From Diadema setosum (lineage: Eukaryota; Echinodermata; Echinoidea; Diadematoida; Diadematidae): 64,000 nucleotides of DNA. Location: positions 12,007,797 to 12,071,796 of the forward strand of contig CM067077.1 in NCBI GenBank assembly GCA_033980235.1, in the 5' to 3' direction. Below, in pieces: positions 41,301-54,028 of this stretch (position 1 is the stretch's first letter; the number at the start of each line of letters is the position of its first letter). Both the position numbers and the translations under genes were made by a program. The notes under the pieces are model-generated. The model saw only the letters and a program-made list of their open reading frames with translations. It searched no databases and was not told the origin of the DNA.

Positions 41301-44300
41301 AGATCTCGGCCGCCGATCGCGCAATCGCCGCAAAATTTTGCCTGAACATAGAGCCGGATGTCAACTACAAGATTGCATGGTCATACAATAGAAAAATGTT
41401 GATTTCATATTTTTTAATAAATTAATTATGCAAATTAACGCATGAAATCATATTTTCACCTATAACTCCATCAAAAAGACTGAAGGAATATTAAATTTTT
41501 GTGTCAGAGTTCCTCAAGACACATCAAACAATTTTCTTGTAAAAAAATAGCGCAATCAAAATCATTTTCTTTTGTTTTTTATTGTTTTGTTAATTTCTTA
41601 TGTATTTTATTGTTTTTTCGATCTTTTGTTTTCTACTGTTTTTTTGCCAAAATTTGTTGGAGGCACTTTTTCAAACTTATCTACATTAGAATTGATTCAT
41701 TTCAATGGTTAAAAGTTGAAATAATCTAATTTATATCAATTAAACAAAAAAACACAGTTTGCATTGGATTTGCACACGAAATCATGAATTTGAGCGGTTT
41801 TTGGGTTGACATGCATATGCAAAACATGCATAATTTCAGAACGGTGTACCCGGACGTCGCAAATTTGGTCTCAAAATATGCGAGAGACTTCAATGAAAAA
41901 AGTCATGAAACGACGTGGCAAAATCTTTGCGCGCTGCGGAATCATGGCGCGAAACGTCGAGGGGGGGGTCAATTTGACCCCCCCCCAGTTAGAATAGGGT
42001 TAAATTATAATATAAAGAGTGAGAGAGAAATATATGAAAAGTAGTCAAAACAGAGCAAAAGAGAGAAAGAGCACTCTAATATCAAATCAGTTGCTAGGAC
42101 TGTTGTCATATATGCTACCTCTTGCAGTGATATTCTGCCACAGAGGCAATGCCAAAATCATTCCAATTTCATATAAAGGAAGTCAGAGTGATTGCAAATC
42201 TCTTTTTGCATGGTCGTGCTCATCATCCTCCAGATATACCGATTATCGGGACGATGAGGGTAACACCACCATCTTCTACTGGCAGCTCCTGTGCGTCAAG
42301 CTCGGCTTCGTCATCCTCTTTGAGGTGAGGAGATGCCCGTAGCAGCTCAACAATATTCCACTCTTTTCCCTTCCTCACTGTAAGCCTTGACGACTGACCT
42401 GACTCGCGGAAATTCTTAACCCTTTTTTTTAGCTCACCTGAGCCAAAGGCTCAAGTGAGCTATTGTGATCGCCCTTTGTCCAGCGTCCGTCGTGCGTTGT
42501 CCGTCGTGCGTTGTGCGTCGTGTGTAAACTTTTTACATTTTCATCTTCTTCTTGAAAACCCCAAGACCGATTTTCATCAAACTTGGCAGGTAGCATCTCT
42601 AGGGGGTTAGGAACTCAATTTGTTAAAATGGGCACCATGCCCCACCCAGGGAGCCCCCAGGGGGGCCCAAACCCCCCCCAAAAAATTAAGGAATCTGTAT
42701 AAATCTTCTTCTCTAGAACCAGAAGTGATAGAGCTAAGTTAATACTATGAGTTAGTACATTGATGACTGTAGTTTTAATTTTGTTCATGGCAGAATCAGG
42801 GGTGCCCTCCTTGGGACCCAGGGAGGGGGGTGGGGAGGGGTCCTAATGGGGCCTAAATTGTACATTTTCATCTTCTTCTTGAGAACCCCATGACCCATTT
42901 TCACCAAACTTGGCAGGTAGCATCACTAGGGGGTTAGGATCTCAATTTGTTAAAATGGGCACCATGCCCCATCCAGGGGGCCCCCAGGGGGCCCAAACCC
43001 CCCAAAATGAAGGAATCTTTAAAAATCTTCTCTAGAATCAGAAGTTATAGAGCTAAGATAATACTATTAGTGAGTACATTAATGACTGTAGTTTCAAGTT
43101 TGTTCATAGCAGATCCAGGGGTGCCCCTCTTGGGGGCAGGGGGGGTTGGGAAGGTCCAAATGGGGGCCTGAATTGTACATTTTCATCTTCTTCCTGAAAA
43201 CCTCATGGATTTTTCGTCAAACTTGGCAGGTAGCATCCCTAGGGGGTCAGGATCTCAATTTATCAAAATGGGCACCATGCCCCAACCAGAGGGCCCCAGG
43301 GGGCCCCAATCCCGGCAAATTAAGGAATCTTAAAAAATTTGGGCCCTTATTGTACATTTTCATCTTCTACTTGAGAATGCCTGGTCAAATTTTAGTAGAG
43401 CTGTGAATAATTTAGATTAGTGACTGCGTGAAAGGTGAACTTGCGATACTCAGGTGAGCGCTAGACCCGCGGGTCTCTTGGTTTTGTTTGTTGAGGGGGG
43501 AGGGGTTTGTCAATGATTTATAAACCATTCTTTGCATAAGGTTGTTATCACTCATAGCTGTTCAGTCATGTACCTAAGATATGAAGAAAAAAAAAGAAAG
43601 AAAGAAAATTAACCTCATGCATCATAATAGTGTCTGTCTTGTCAGAACTAAATATTTCCACTTCTGAGATGATAAAGATACCAGCAAACAATAATGATTT
43701 TGAATAGACACAGTGTGTTCCCCATTTCGAATGTCAGTCGTTAGCCCAAAACAAACACAGTATGCAACAACCTGACAATATGTGACCCGCTACAACAAAA
43801 GGATCCTAAAGTCGCTGACGGGTGAGCCGAGAAAATCGAGTTTGAAGTCAGATCACCAAAATCTGTCAAAACGTTCGGATTTCTGTTTTGCATAATTTTG
43901 TAGTCTAATGTATCTTCTATCATGTGCCGAAATTTTGAAGCTAAATGATCAAAGAAAAGGCCTGAAAATAGCATTTTTCTGGGCCATGCTCGGCTCACCC
44001 GTCAGCGACTTTAGGATCCTTTTGTTGTAGCGGGTCACATATATTTTAACGCAAATGTTACTTTCTCTTCTGTTACTGTAAATGTTAGAGATTTTTTCAG
44101 CTGATGTACTGTTGTTTGATTCATGGTCAGTGTACAATGTAGTATTTGTCTTTCTCTGATCTTTTTCTTTGTCATACTTTGTCCCATCAGCATTTTGTAT
44201 TTGGGGTCTCGCGGTTCATCGACTTCGTCGTGCCCGACATCCCAGAAGCGCTGGAGGTGAAGATAAAGCGGGAGGCCTACATGGGCAAACAAGCGTTGCA

Positions 44301-47300
44301 GGAATTCCAGGTATGACGGTGAAATGTGCTCCCACTCCCCTTTAACAGTGGTGATGGGTTTTGGGGGGGGTTTTTTTGCGTTTTTTTTCACTCAAAGTTG
44401 GTTATTATGCTTTAGGTGTTTTTTTGTTTGTTTGTGTGTGTGTGTTTGTCTGTTTGGCCCGAATTCACGGAGGTGGTACAAATGAAACTATGGTTTAAAC
44501 CATGGACAAAAACCATGGAGCGCCAAGTGTCACATGGAATATTTCATTACAAAATTGGTCATTTCGTCGACAAAATGACCGTTTCGTTAACGAAATTGTC
44601 ATTTCGTGGACGAAATATTCATTTAGTTACAAAATAATCATTTCATCAACAAAATGACTGATTTCGTAGCGAAATATTACATGCGACACTTGGCGCTCCA
44701 TGGTTTTGTCCGTGGTTTAAACCATGGTTTCATTTGTACCACCTTTGTGAATTCGGGCCTTTGTGTCAAAGTTTTTATCCTTTTTTTTGACAGTGTTGCT
44801 CATGATGATTGCCTTTCAGAGGATGATTGTGACTCTTTATGCCATGCAATCTCAGCTTGGAACTTGGACCAGATTTAAACTGACATTATGCTTAAACTTA
44901 AACTCTGAGGAAATACAAACTTGATGTACCATATGCCTCAACTTTGTTTGTAATACTTGAGGATAATATCCCAAAGTTTAGGACATCAGTGTGCCTCGGG
45001 CGGATTTTGGAATTTGTGTCTGCGTGAATTGCCCTTCATCATGAGCAACACTGATTTTTTAACGTATAATCGCTACTTAATCCCAAGGATTCTGTTGCGA
45101 TTCAGCACTTTGGAATCTAGTTTCTTCCATCGCTGTTTCTCGCATGTCTTTAGCAAAGGGAGAGTGTGGGTTGGCTTTCAATAGGCAGGTAGAAAAAGTG
45201 TTTGGTAATCGATTACTCTCAGTTGCAGCTTAAGACATGCATGTGTGGTGTAAAGTTATCATAATCCTTTTTCCTTATTGTGAAGCGTGCATCGCTAGCA
45301 GGAATAATATCAATAATTGTCAACTATTGATTTAATTGGTAAAGATAACATCCCCTAATTTGCTGAAAGAAATGATGTACTTTCAATGTGCCACTCCGCC
45401 CATTATAAGAATCCCAGAGTTTGTTTTTTTAAAGGTTTGCAGTATTTTATGTTAGTGATGTCAAGGATAATAATAATTGTTTTGGATATAAACTCCAAAT
45501 TTTATTGTCCAAGAATGAAAATTCTTTTTGCCCAATTGATCGTGGGCCCGGCAGCCACTGAGCAGCGCCAGATCGACGTTGCTCTAACCTTTTCAACTGT
45601 TGAACGGCAAACAAGGTAGCAGCAACTCCCATCTTTTTTTTAAAGTCTTTTGGTATGACGCGGCCGGGGTTTGAACCCACGACCTCCCGATTGTGAGGGC
45701 AGCCGCTCTACTCACTTAGCCAACACCATGTTTTTATATAAAAACTATGTCATTTTATTTTGGGTCATTTGTGTCAATTCCAGTGTGTGCCAACATTTGT
45801 TTTGGGTGAATATAGGGGCATATACATTTCCATTTTATCATTTGGATCATCTGTGATATGGGAGATATATGGATCTATGCATGAATACCCATCTGCATCT
45901 CTCCTGAATCATATTTGCTGAATACCAACAACTATGTGTATCACAAATGTGACTGCCCAGCTCAAAACCCACAAAATGTAGGCCAAAAAAGATTTTTCAC
46001 TTTTCGTCATCGTTAAAGAGAGCTCTAAGCTTTAAAATGATAATATAACCTGTTAAAATCATACCTTCCTAACCCATTCAAAAATAGAGAGGTAGGAGGT
46101 ACAGTTTTATAGATAAGGAAGAAAAGAGGATTTTTTTTTTCTTTTAAAATAAAGAACAGGGTCACTCAGGCTTGCTGTGCACAAATTATCAATTTCCAAG
46201 TGGAACAGCACCTGTCCCCAAAATACAGTAAAGGAAAAACTTCTATTATCCCGATTTTAGTCTTGTTTTTTAGTAAACAGCCAAATGTTAATAGTGAAAT
46301 AGCTGAAAGGAATTGTAGGTGGAATAGGTAGAAAAAAAAATTCTCCCAGGTATCAGTTAGACTTTAAAATATTGGAAGTTTGTCAACCCAAATGACATAT
46401 TTTGGTACATTACAGAGAATCCTAATCTGGGACTCTATGTGGGTTTTGGGCTTGGTGATTTCAAATGGGAAATATCTCCTAGTGTGGAAGTTTTTGTGCA
46501 TATCATACTTTGTGATATTTGAATTTAAACTCATGTTATTCTCTGGATAAATGCTCCACATAATTTTAAAGTGGCTTCTGCATACTTTGTGTTGAGAGCC
46601 ACAAGCAGAAAACAAAAAAACAAACAAAAAAAAACATGCAAAACCACTGAATTCATTTTATCCATTTGGATCTTACTGTCTCTATACTGTAAAAGAAAGT
46701 TTTGACAGCAGAACTTTATGTAACTAGATTTGGAAGCACAAAGCCAGTTGCACAAACATTCATTTCCACCAATACAATAATCTACAGAAGGTTGTGTTCT
46801 CTTTGCTTATCATTGTAATTGCCATTTTGTCTGTGCTTGTAGGCAAAGTCTCAAGACAAGCCTAAGGTGCGGGAGGTTAAGGTATATCCAATATACCCTG
46901 TGGAAGTAATTGCATGAAATCGCATGTCTCAATGCATGGTATTGCACTATCAGTAATTCTTGCACGGATTTTCATGACAGAAATCATGTTTTCATAATAA
47001 ATACTCTGTCATGATATCATAACCTGAGTGTATGCTTACATGTGTGTGTTTTTTTTCTTTACAGCAACAACAAATCAATTTACTGGCACAAGTGTTATAC
47101 ATTCTCATACAGTAACAACAAATAAATCCAGTCACATTGTATCTAACCCATCTGTTCATTTGAAGAACAAGACAAAGTACAATGTAGGAAAAGAGTATGA
47201 AGCACTCTGGCCTTACGCTGATATTCAATCACTCAACACTTTGCATGAATTATCCATTGATAGCCCCCTTTTTTTTCTTTATTCTCTCTTAATCTCTCTC

Positions 47301-50300
47301 AGTGTTTTTTTCCAACATAGCAAATTTTAGCAAATCTTAGGTTGTGTCAGAGTTTGTAAACAGTTACAATGAAATCACAAACAGTTTTTCTTGTCTCAAA
47401 GAAATTCTGAACATGTTCAAAATGTCTTTGCGACAAGAAAAACAACTATTTTCAATCATGAAAACTGTTAAAGACTTTGACTATAACTGTTAAAAAATTT
47501 GATTGCAACCCTACTGGTTTAGTACAGACCCTGACGAAAACTAAAATTTGTTACGTTGCAAACATTAGCCACTCAGTGAGACACTCCATTTAGAGTTTAG
47601 AAGGGTGCACAGAAGAGTTGTTGCAAGCTTTGATACATGAATTTATGTAGCCTAAAGCTGAAATTGCCGTATTTTCAGTTCTATATTGAAAAGCACAATT
47701 GTTGTAGCCGATGGAAGATGCGTGCCATAAATTGAGAGTATTTCCAATAACACACACACACACACACACACGCACACAAACATTAGTGGCAAAATAATAA
47801 TTAGCCACAGCCCTCCTAAAAGCACATTGTACATTGCATAATTCAGATCATTTGGATTTGTTTAAATTTGTTTTTATTTTGTTTTGTTCAAAAGGTCATT
47901 TCTGACAAAGGCAAATGATTGTTAGGCCAATGTGAATCTGTGATGCTGCTCTCAACAATCATGTTTCATATATATTATGCAAACAAATATTACAATATTG
48001 ATTATTTTTTACCTACATTAAGTGAAAATATGCAGATTTTTATCCAGGAAACTAATTAATTTCTTACTGGTCACACTGTTCCTATTTCAGACCAGTTAGA
48101 ATTTGAAGCATGATGGGTAAGATTGCCGTGGAATTTAAAGATAAATCTACACACAAAAAAAGTACAACAGCTCTCCTATATTCATGTTTGTCTGTTTGTT
48201 TTTTCTTAGATCTAGTTCAGATTATAGTGTGTGGCATCGGGGTCATCCCACTAGACCAACACACACGAGTCATACAGCCCACGAGTTCAACATTGAAAAC
48301 AGGTCTATGAGTCATACAGCTTACGAGTCATACAGCCCATGAGTTCGACATTAGGTAAAAACAGCCTGCGAGTTAGACAGATACACTGTACAACATGGGG
48401 CTTTATCTGTCGGTCTCGTGGGCCTCGTTAGCTTATTGTCAAACTCATGGGCTGTATGACTCATGGACTGTATGACTTGTGAGCTGTTTGACTTGTGGGC
48501 TGTATGACTCATGGGTGTCGGTCTCATGACATGCACCCATGGCATCATTGCCTAAAAAAATGTACTCCATATATAAATTGTGCTTCAGCAATCTGTCCAG
48601 ATGACCGAGGAGGCAAAGACCAGCCAAGTAAGCTGTCAATCCAAATCAAGCCATATATCCAGCAAACCAGCCCTACATCCAGCAAAAACAAGCCATACAT
48701 CCAGCTAAACATGTCCAACATCCAGCTAGACATGTCATATATCCAGGGAAACAAGCCAATCATCCAGCTAAACAAGCCATATGGAATCCAGCAATACCAG
48801 CTTGAGCTAATTTACACTTGTAAACAAACCATACATCCAGCTAAATATGCCATATATCCAGCAAGGCAAGCTATTTATCCAGCTAAACAAGCCATATGAA
48901 ACCCAGCAATACCATGCAGCCATTATTCAAGTTGATTTACTAATTATTCAAGCCATATATCCACCTAAACATGCCATATATACAGCCAGACAAGCTATTT
49001 ATTCAGTCAAACAAGCTATACAATTCCAGCAAAATCAGCCACTTATCGAGCTATATCATGCCATATAACCAGCAAAGCAAGCCATTAACCCATTGAGGAC
49101 GAGTCCCGAGTATACTCGGGCAGGTGTCTATGCATGGAAAATGCGTGTTGTAGCAAAATCAGACCGTCTTCAAACAGGTTAATCCAGCTTGAGCTAATTT
49201 ACATTTGTAAACAAACTATACATTGAGCAATATATGCCATACATCCAGCTAAATATGTCATATATCCAGCAAAACAAGCCATATGAAACCGAGCAAAACC
49301 AGCCATTTATCAAGCTGGTTTGCGTAGTCGAGCCATACATCCAGCTATTGAAACATGCCATATATCCAACCAGACAAGCGATTTATTCAGTTAAACAAGC
49401 TATTCAATATCCAGCAAAATCAGCCGCTTTTATCCAGCTTAACATGCCATATATCCAGCAAAGCAAACCATTAAGCATACCATCAATCTTTCTATTGGTC
49501 CCATACACGTAACTGTAACTTTTAATTGATGCACTTGTTAGAAACAGATAAATCAAAAAATGTGAAATGCATGAATGATTCAATATCTTTAACAAATTTA
49601 TGTTTTTCATATGCAAGTGTACCAGTGAACAAACTTGCTTCACTTTAGTCTTGAAATGTTTTTTTTTTTCTGTTTCGCCACTCAAAAATCATTTGTTTTC
49701 TGAACCTATGACAAAATGAATACAGTTTCCTGTGAGTGTAAAAGAAAGCATGACCAGCCACCAAAAGAGGTATATTTTGAACCTAGAAATTCACCTTGTA
49801 AAACTAACCATTATAGCTAATGAAATTTTACCTAGATGGTATGGGTTTTCTCTATTCCCCCTGGCCCCCACCCCTTCTCCAATCTGATATTATTTATCCT
49901 TTGTCTAACAAAGTAATGAGACTCAGGCTAGTCCATTCTATGGACAGGTGTGAGTCCTACAGTGTATGGGTATATGATGAACTTGCCTTGTCCGCATTGA
50001 GTTTCATTGTTCTCAGTGCAGACATTGAACATTCCCTGTTGTCAAGAATGATATATAAATGCCATCCTTTTTGCATTTTAATCTCTGATGTAGGTATTGT
50101 TGATTTAAAAAGAAAAATGAAATGACACTGAAATCAAAAAGGTGTCAAGCCATGAAGATGACTATATGTGACCCTGCACCTCAAAACAAACAAAAAGTCG
50201 CCAGACATGAATTTTTAGATAAGACCATATTCTGAAAGAGCAGACTTTAAGCTTTAAAATGATGTATAACTCAAATCAATTGGACTCTCCTAACCTATCT

Positions 50301-53300
50301 AAATATTGGAAAGAAAGCACAAACTCAGGAAAAGTGTGAACTGAGAAAAGAGGCTCTGGAGTACAGTGTCTATTCAAGCGCTTAATCTTTACCAAACCAT
50401 GCTGGCTGTGCGATGAATGGGACAAAAAACAGGAAGTAAACCAGCAGAGTAACAACAATGAAGGGATTATCAGATTGAACTGAAATTAGGCATGCCTCAT
50501 TAACACATTCTCTCCATAATTAATGCCAACTTTCAAAGCAGTAGCACTATCTTTTCAAAAGTTATTAGAGTTGAAATTGAAGAGTGTGGACAAGGCTTTT
50601 CAGAAATGAAAAAGGGATTCTGAAGACACACGTAATCACACTATATTCTACCAAAAATGTTCGAGATAAACTGCTAAAAAAAACACACTTTCCCGCCCGT
50701 TTTATGATACCAAATTTTAGCATAATGTAAAAGAAGACCCGCTCTTTCAGAAAATATGAAAAAGTCAAGTTCGGCTAGGTTGACCCATTTCACTTACTTT
50801 CAGTCCTCACCCAAAATCAGTGTGTGCGACTTTATGTTCGTTTTGAGGTGCACGGTCACATATAATTACAGTGTATGCACATTTTCATTTGTATTTATTC
50901 ATCTATTTACTTATTTGTCAGTTAATTTAGCATACGAAGCATGTGTGACAACAATGGTATCATCCAGTTACTTTTTGGCCCTTGTATGCATCTGAAGAAA
51001 CTACAAGGGATAGTGGTACATTGCATATCTTGGCACACACATCCACCCAACGTCCCTCTGATATCGCATAATGGAGGACACGTTCAATAGAGAATTTCTC
51101 TCACACTAAAGCTGCTTAATGTAACAATTGCAAAATAACATTCTTTGCAGAGAAATCATCCTGCTTTAGAGTGGAATTTCCTCGTTTTTCACATTTTTTT
51201 TTTGGAGTGATGATGGCCTGCCTGAACTCTAAGCATTGCTCCTGATTGCTTAAGATGCTCTGTATTTGATAACCTTTTCATAGTGGACAAGAGTCTAAAT
51301 GGCTTTAAATAGATAACAACTGATCTTTTATGAGGGCAGCAGACTGCTGAAAATTATTCATTGTTTTATATTGTTTTGTTTTTATTTTTTAGCAACATCC
51401 ATGAATCTACAGTCAAAACATTCACCACAATATTCTTTTGTCTAATAAAGCGCATCACTTTCCAGCATCCCTTTTCCATTGCTTTCCTTCAGATTTGCTC
51501 TGAAATATCTATGCTCTGCTTTAATTATGTCATCAGCTTGCATTTTTTGTGTTTAATTATTATTCATGATAATTTCATCGGGCATATAAAAATGCATATT
51601 TGTGAATTTATGCATGCTAACCATCTTCTTTTCCAACTTTGTTTTTTTTTTTTTTGCCTCCAATAATCTTCCTCTGTTCCTGCATGCATACTCCAACCAC
51701 CAGCAGTAGAAAGCCCTTTACCTCTGACCGACTGGTATGCTAGATGTACGTGTTTGCTTCATTCTTTTTGGTTTCTTCTTTGTTTTTAATGCGTGTTTGC
51801 ATTTATGCATGTGTGTGTTTGTTTTGTTTCTGTTTGTTTGTGTGTTTGTTCTCTTCAGACTGGATTATCGTAGCAGACTTCTTTCCTCTATTCTTAACCT
51901 GATGAAGACGAGTCCCGAGTATACTCGGGCAACTGCCTATGGGAAATGCGTGTTGTAGCAAAATCAGCTCCTCCTCAAGGGGTATTAAGTCTCCTAATAA
52001 ACCATCTGCATCGCCTGCAGAATTAGGCAGCACGTCTTTTGTGTTTGAAGTGAGGAGCGGTCATCCTCCGCAGCCTCTACTCCATCCCCTTCACTATAGC
52101 TTTACTTTTTAAACAGCGTATAATTTTTAAACTGCTTCTACATGAATATAAATCTGTGGATAGCCATGCCTAAAGGTACATAACTGATGAATGCTTTTAC
52201 CCCTGGCAGAAATCTCAGATCCTCAAATCATATGCTTCATTTCAGCTACCCAGTAACTCAAAATCTAGCTAGTGACAACTACAGTTGTAGGACCTTCACA
52301 GTTACTGCATCAAAGCTACTGAACAATCTCCCCTTGATCATTTTAGGAAGTCTGTATATATATCCACAAACTTACTTGAAAGAAAAGCTCTGATAACTTA
52401 TCCAGCTCTGAACAGTAAGTGTACATGTGTGGTGTATTGCGCATCTGTGTTTTCCTATTTATCGTATGTTTCGTTTGCACGTTTTGTGATTTCTCATGTG
52501 ATTTAAAAGCATTGTACAATTGTCCTTGTGTAATTGTTTTTGCAGTTACAATTACTCAGCATAACTAGAGCTTAGTGTTGCTACTCACTTTTATTTGTTC
52601 TTTCAGTGATGTCCCTTGAAACTTACTGTTGTTCGCATTAACATTCTGTTCATACAAATGTATCTTGATCTTGTGTCATTGTCGATGATAACGATGATTT
52701 AATGCAGTGTACATTCTGTATCTACATGTAATGTAACATGCTTGGGGGGGAGAAAGGATTTTAATCAACCCTGATTTTTGCTTTTACACTTTTTGCAAAT
52801 ATGTTGTTTTGTGTGTTCTTGTCTGTACTTGCAACCACTAATGTCAAAATTAATCATCTCAGAAATTATATATTCATTAAAACTGGGAATATATCATAAG
52901 CTTAGAACCAGAAGAGGGCTCTTGCATTCTAAGATCTGAGCATAAATGAAAATGACACAATCAATTTTATGAAATTATGATATTTCCCCTTTAAAAATCT
53001 GAAATCTCATTACTCTTGTGACCTTCATAAATGTGTATTAAGAACATATTGTTTGTGATTTTCTTGCAATGCTATTTGAAATAAAATGTCAGTTCATCTT
53101 TTTCTTCAGAATATTTAAAGGCACTAAGTGCACTTTAAAGAATTGTGACAAATGAAATTGTACATTGCAGTAACCAAACAAAAAAAAAGTTACTGCAAGG
53201 ATGAAAGTAGTGTTAAAGCTTAGATTAAATGGAGGCACTCAAACAGCAGAAATGTTCAAATTCCAAGGATATCTGCAGAAAACAATTGAAAAAAATCCTT

Positions 53301-53796
53301 CAAAATCAGTATCAAAATTGATGCACCATGAGTACATTTCACCCCCCCCCCCCTTTAGTTTTGTTCATAATTAGTCCCAGAAGTGCAATTATCATACAAG
53401 TCCTGCAGCATAATTTGGTTTACAGCCTTGGCAATTCTATGTAGATCAATTTTATATTGCTGGTCTTTTTGCCATCAATCCCCATTTATCATATTTCTAT
53501 GTCTATCTTTTCTTATAATTTTTGGTTGTTTTTTTTTTATCACAAGCCATAAGGTAGAGTGAAAGTCTCCATTCGTTAAGAACATATTTTGGTCATGATA
53601 TTGCTTAAATGAATTTTGGGAATAAACTAAAATGTCTAAGTGGCTAGATTTTTAACTACAGTCCCACAATTGGCAACATACATGCATTTGAGATGATTTA
53701 AGTTACCATTTCTAAAAAAAAAGGCAAGTTTTACGTATTCTTATTTTTAATTTTGTACAGATTTATTGGATGTAACCAGCCCCATTCAACTCTTTC

Positions 53797-53843
<47 letters not shown>

Positions 53844-53967
53844 ATGTGGTGTGAAAATGCAAAGTTGCTAATTTCATGATGTCAAGATGATAAACTTTGA
53901 AGCGCTGTGAGCACTGAAAGGTGGACCTGTGCGCTGTACAAATGGCTGCTACATTGTATTATAATTG

Positions 53968-54028
<61 letters not shown>

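Noticed and set aside
45656..45727. A tRNA gene on the - strand
   Set aside because: A and B boxes are good but the acceptor stem does not close and a SINE-like body follows; called a SINE.
48495..49512. Long frames encoding KPYIQL-type heptapeptides
   Set aside because: Frames in a 21-bp minisatellite, broken by a MITE, and out of phase with exon T.
51709..51735. Possible 28-nt exon between CAG and GTATGC
   Set aside because: In phase with the preceding exon it opens with TAG or contains TGA, so it could only be a stop exon; the 55172 exon with a polyadenylation signal is preferred, though neither is proven.
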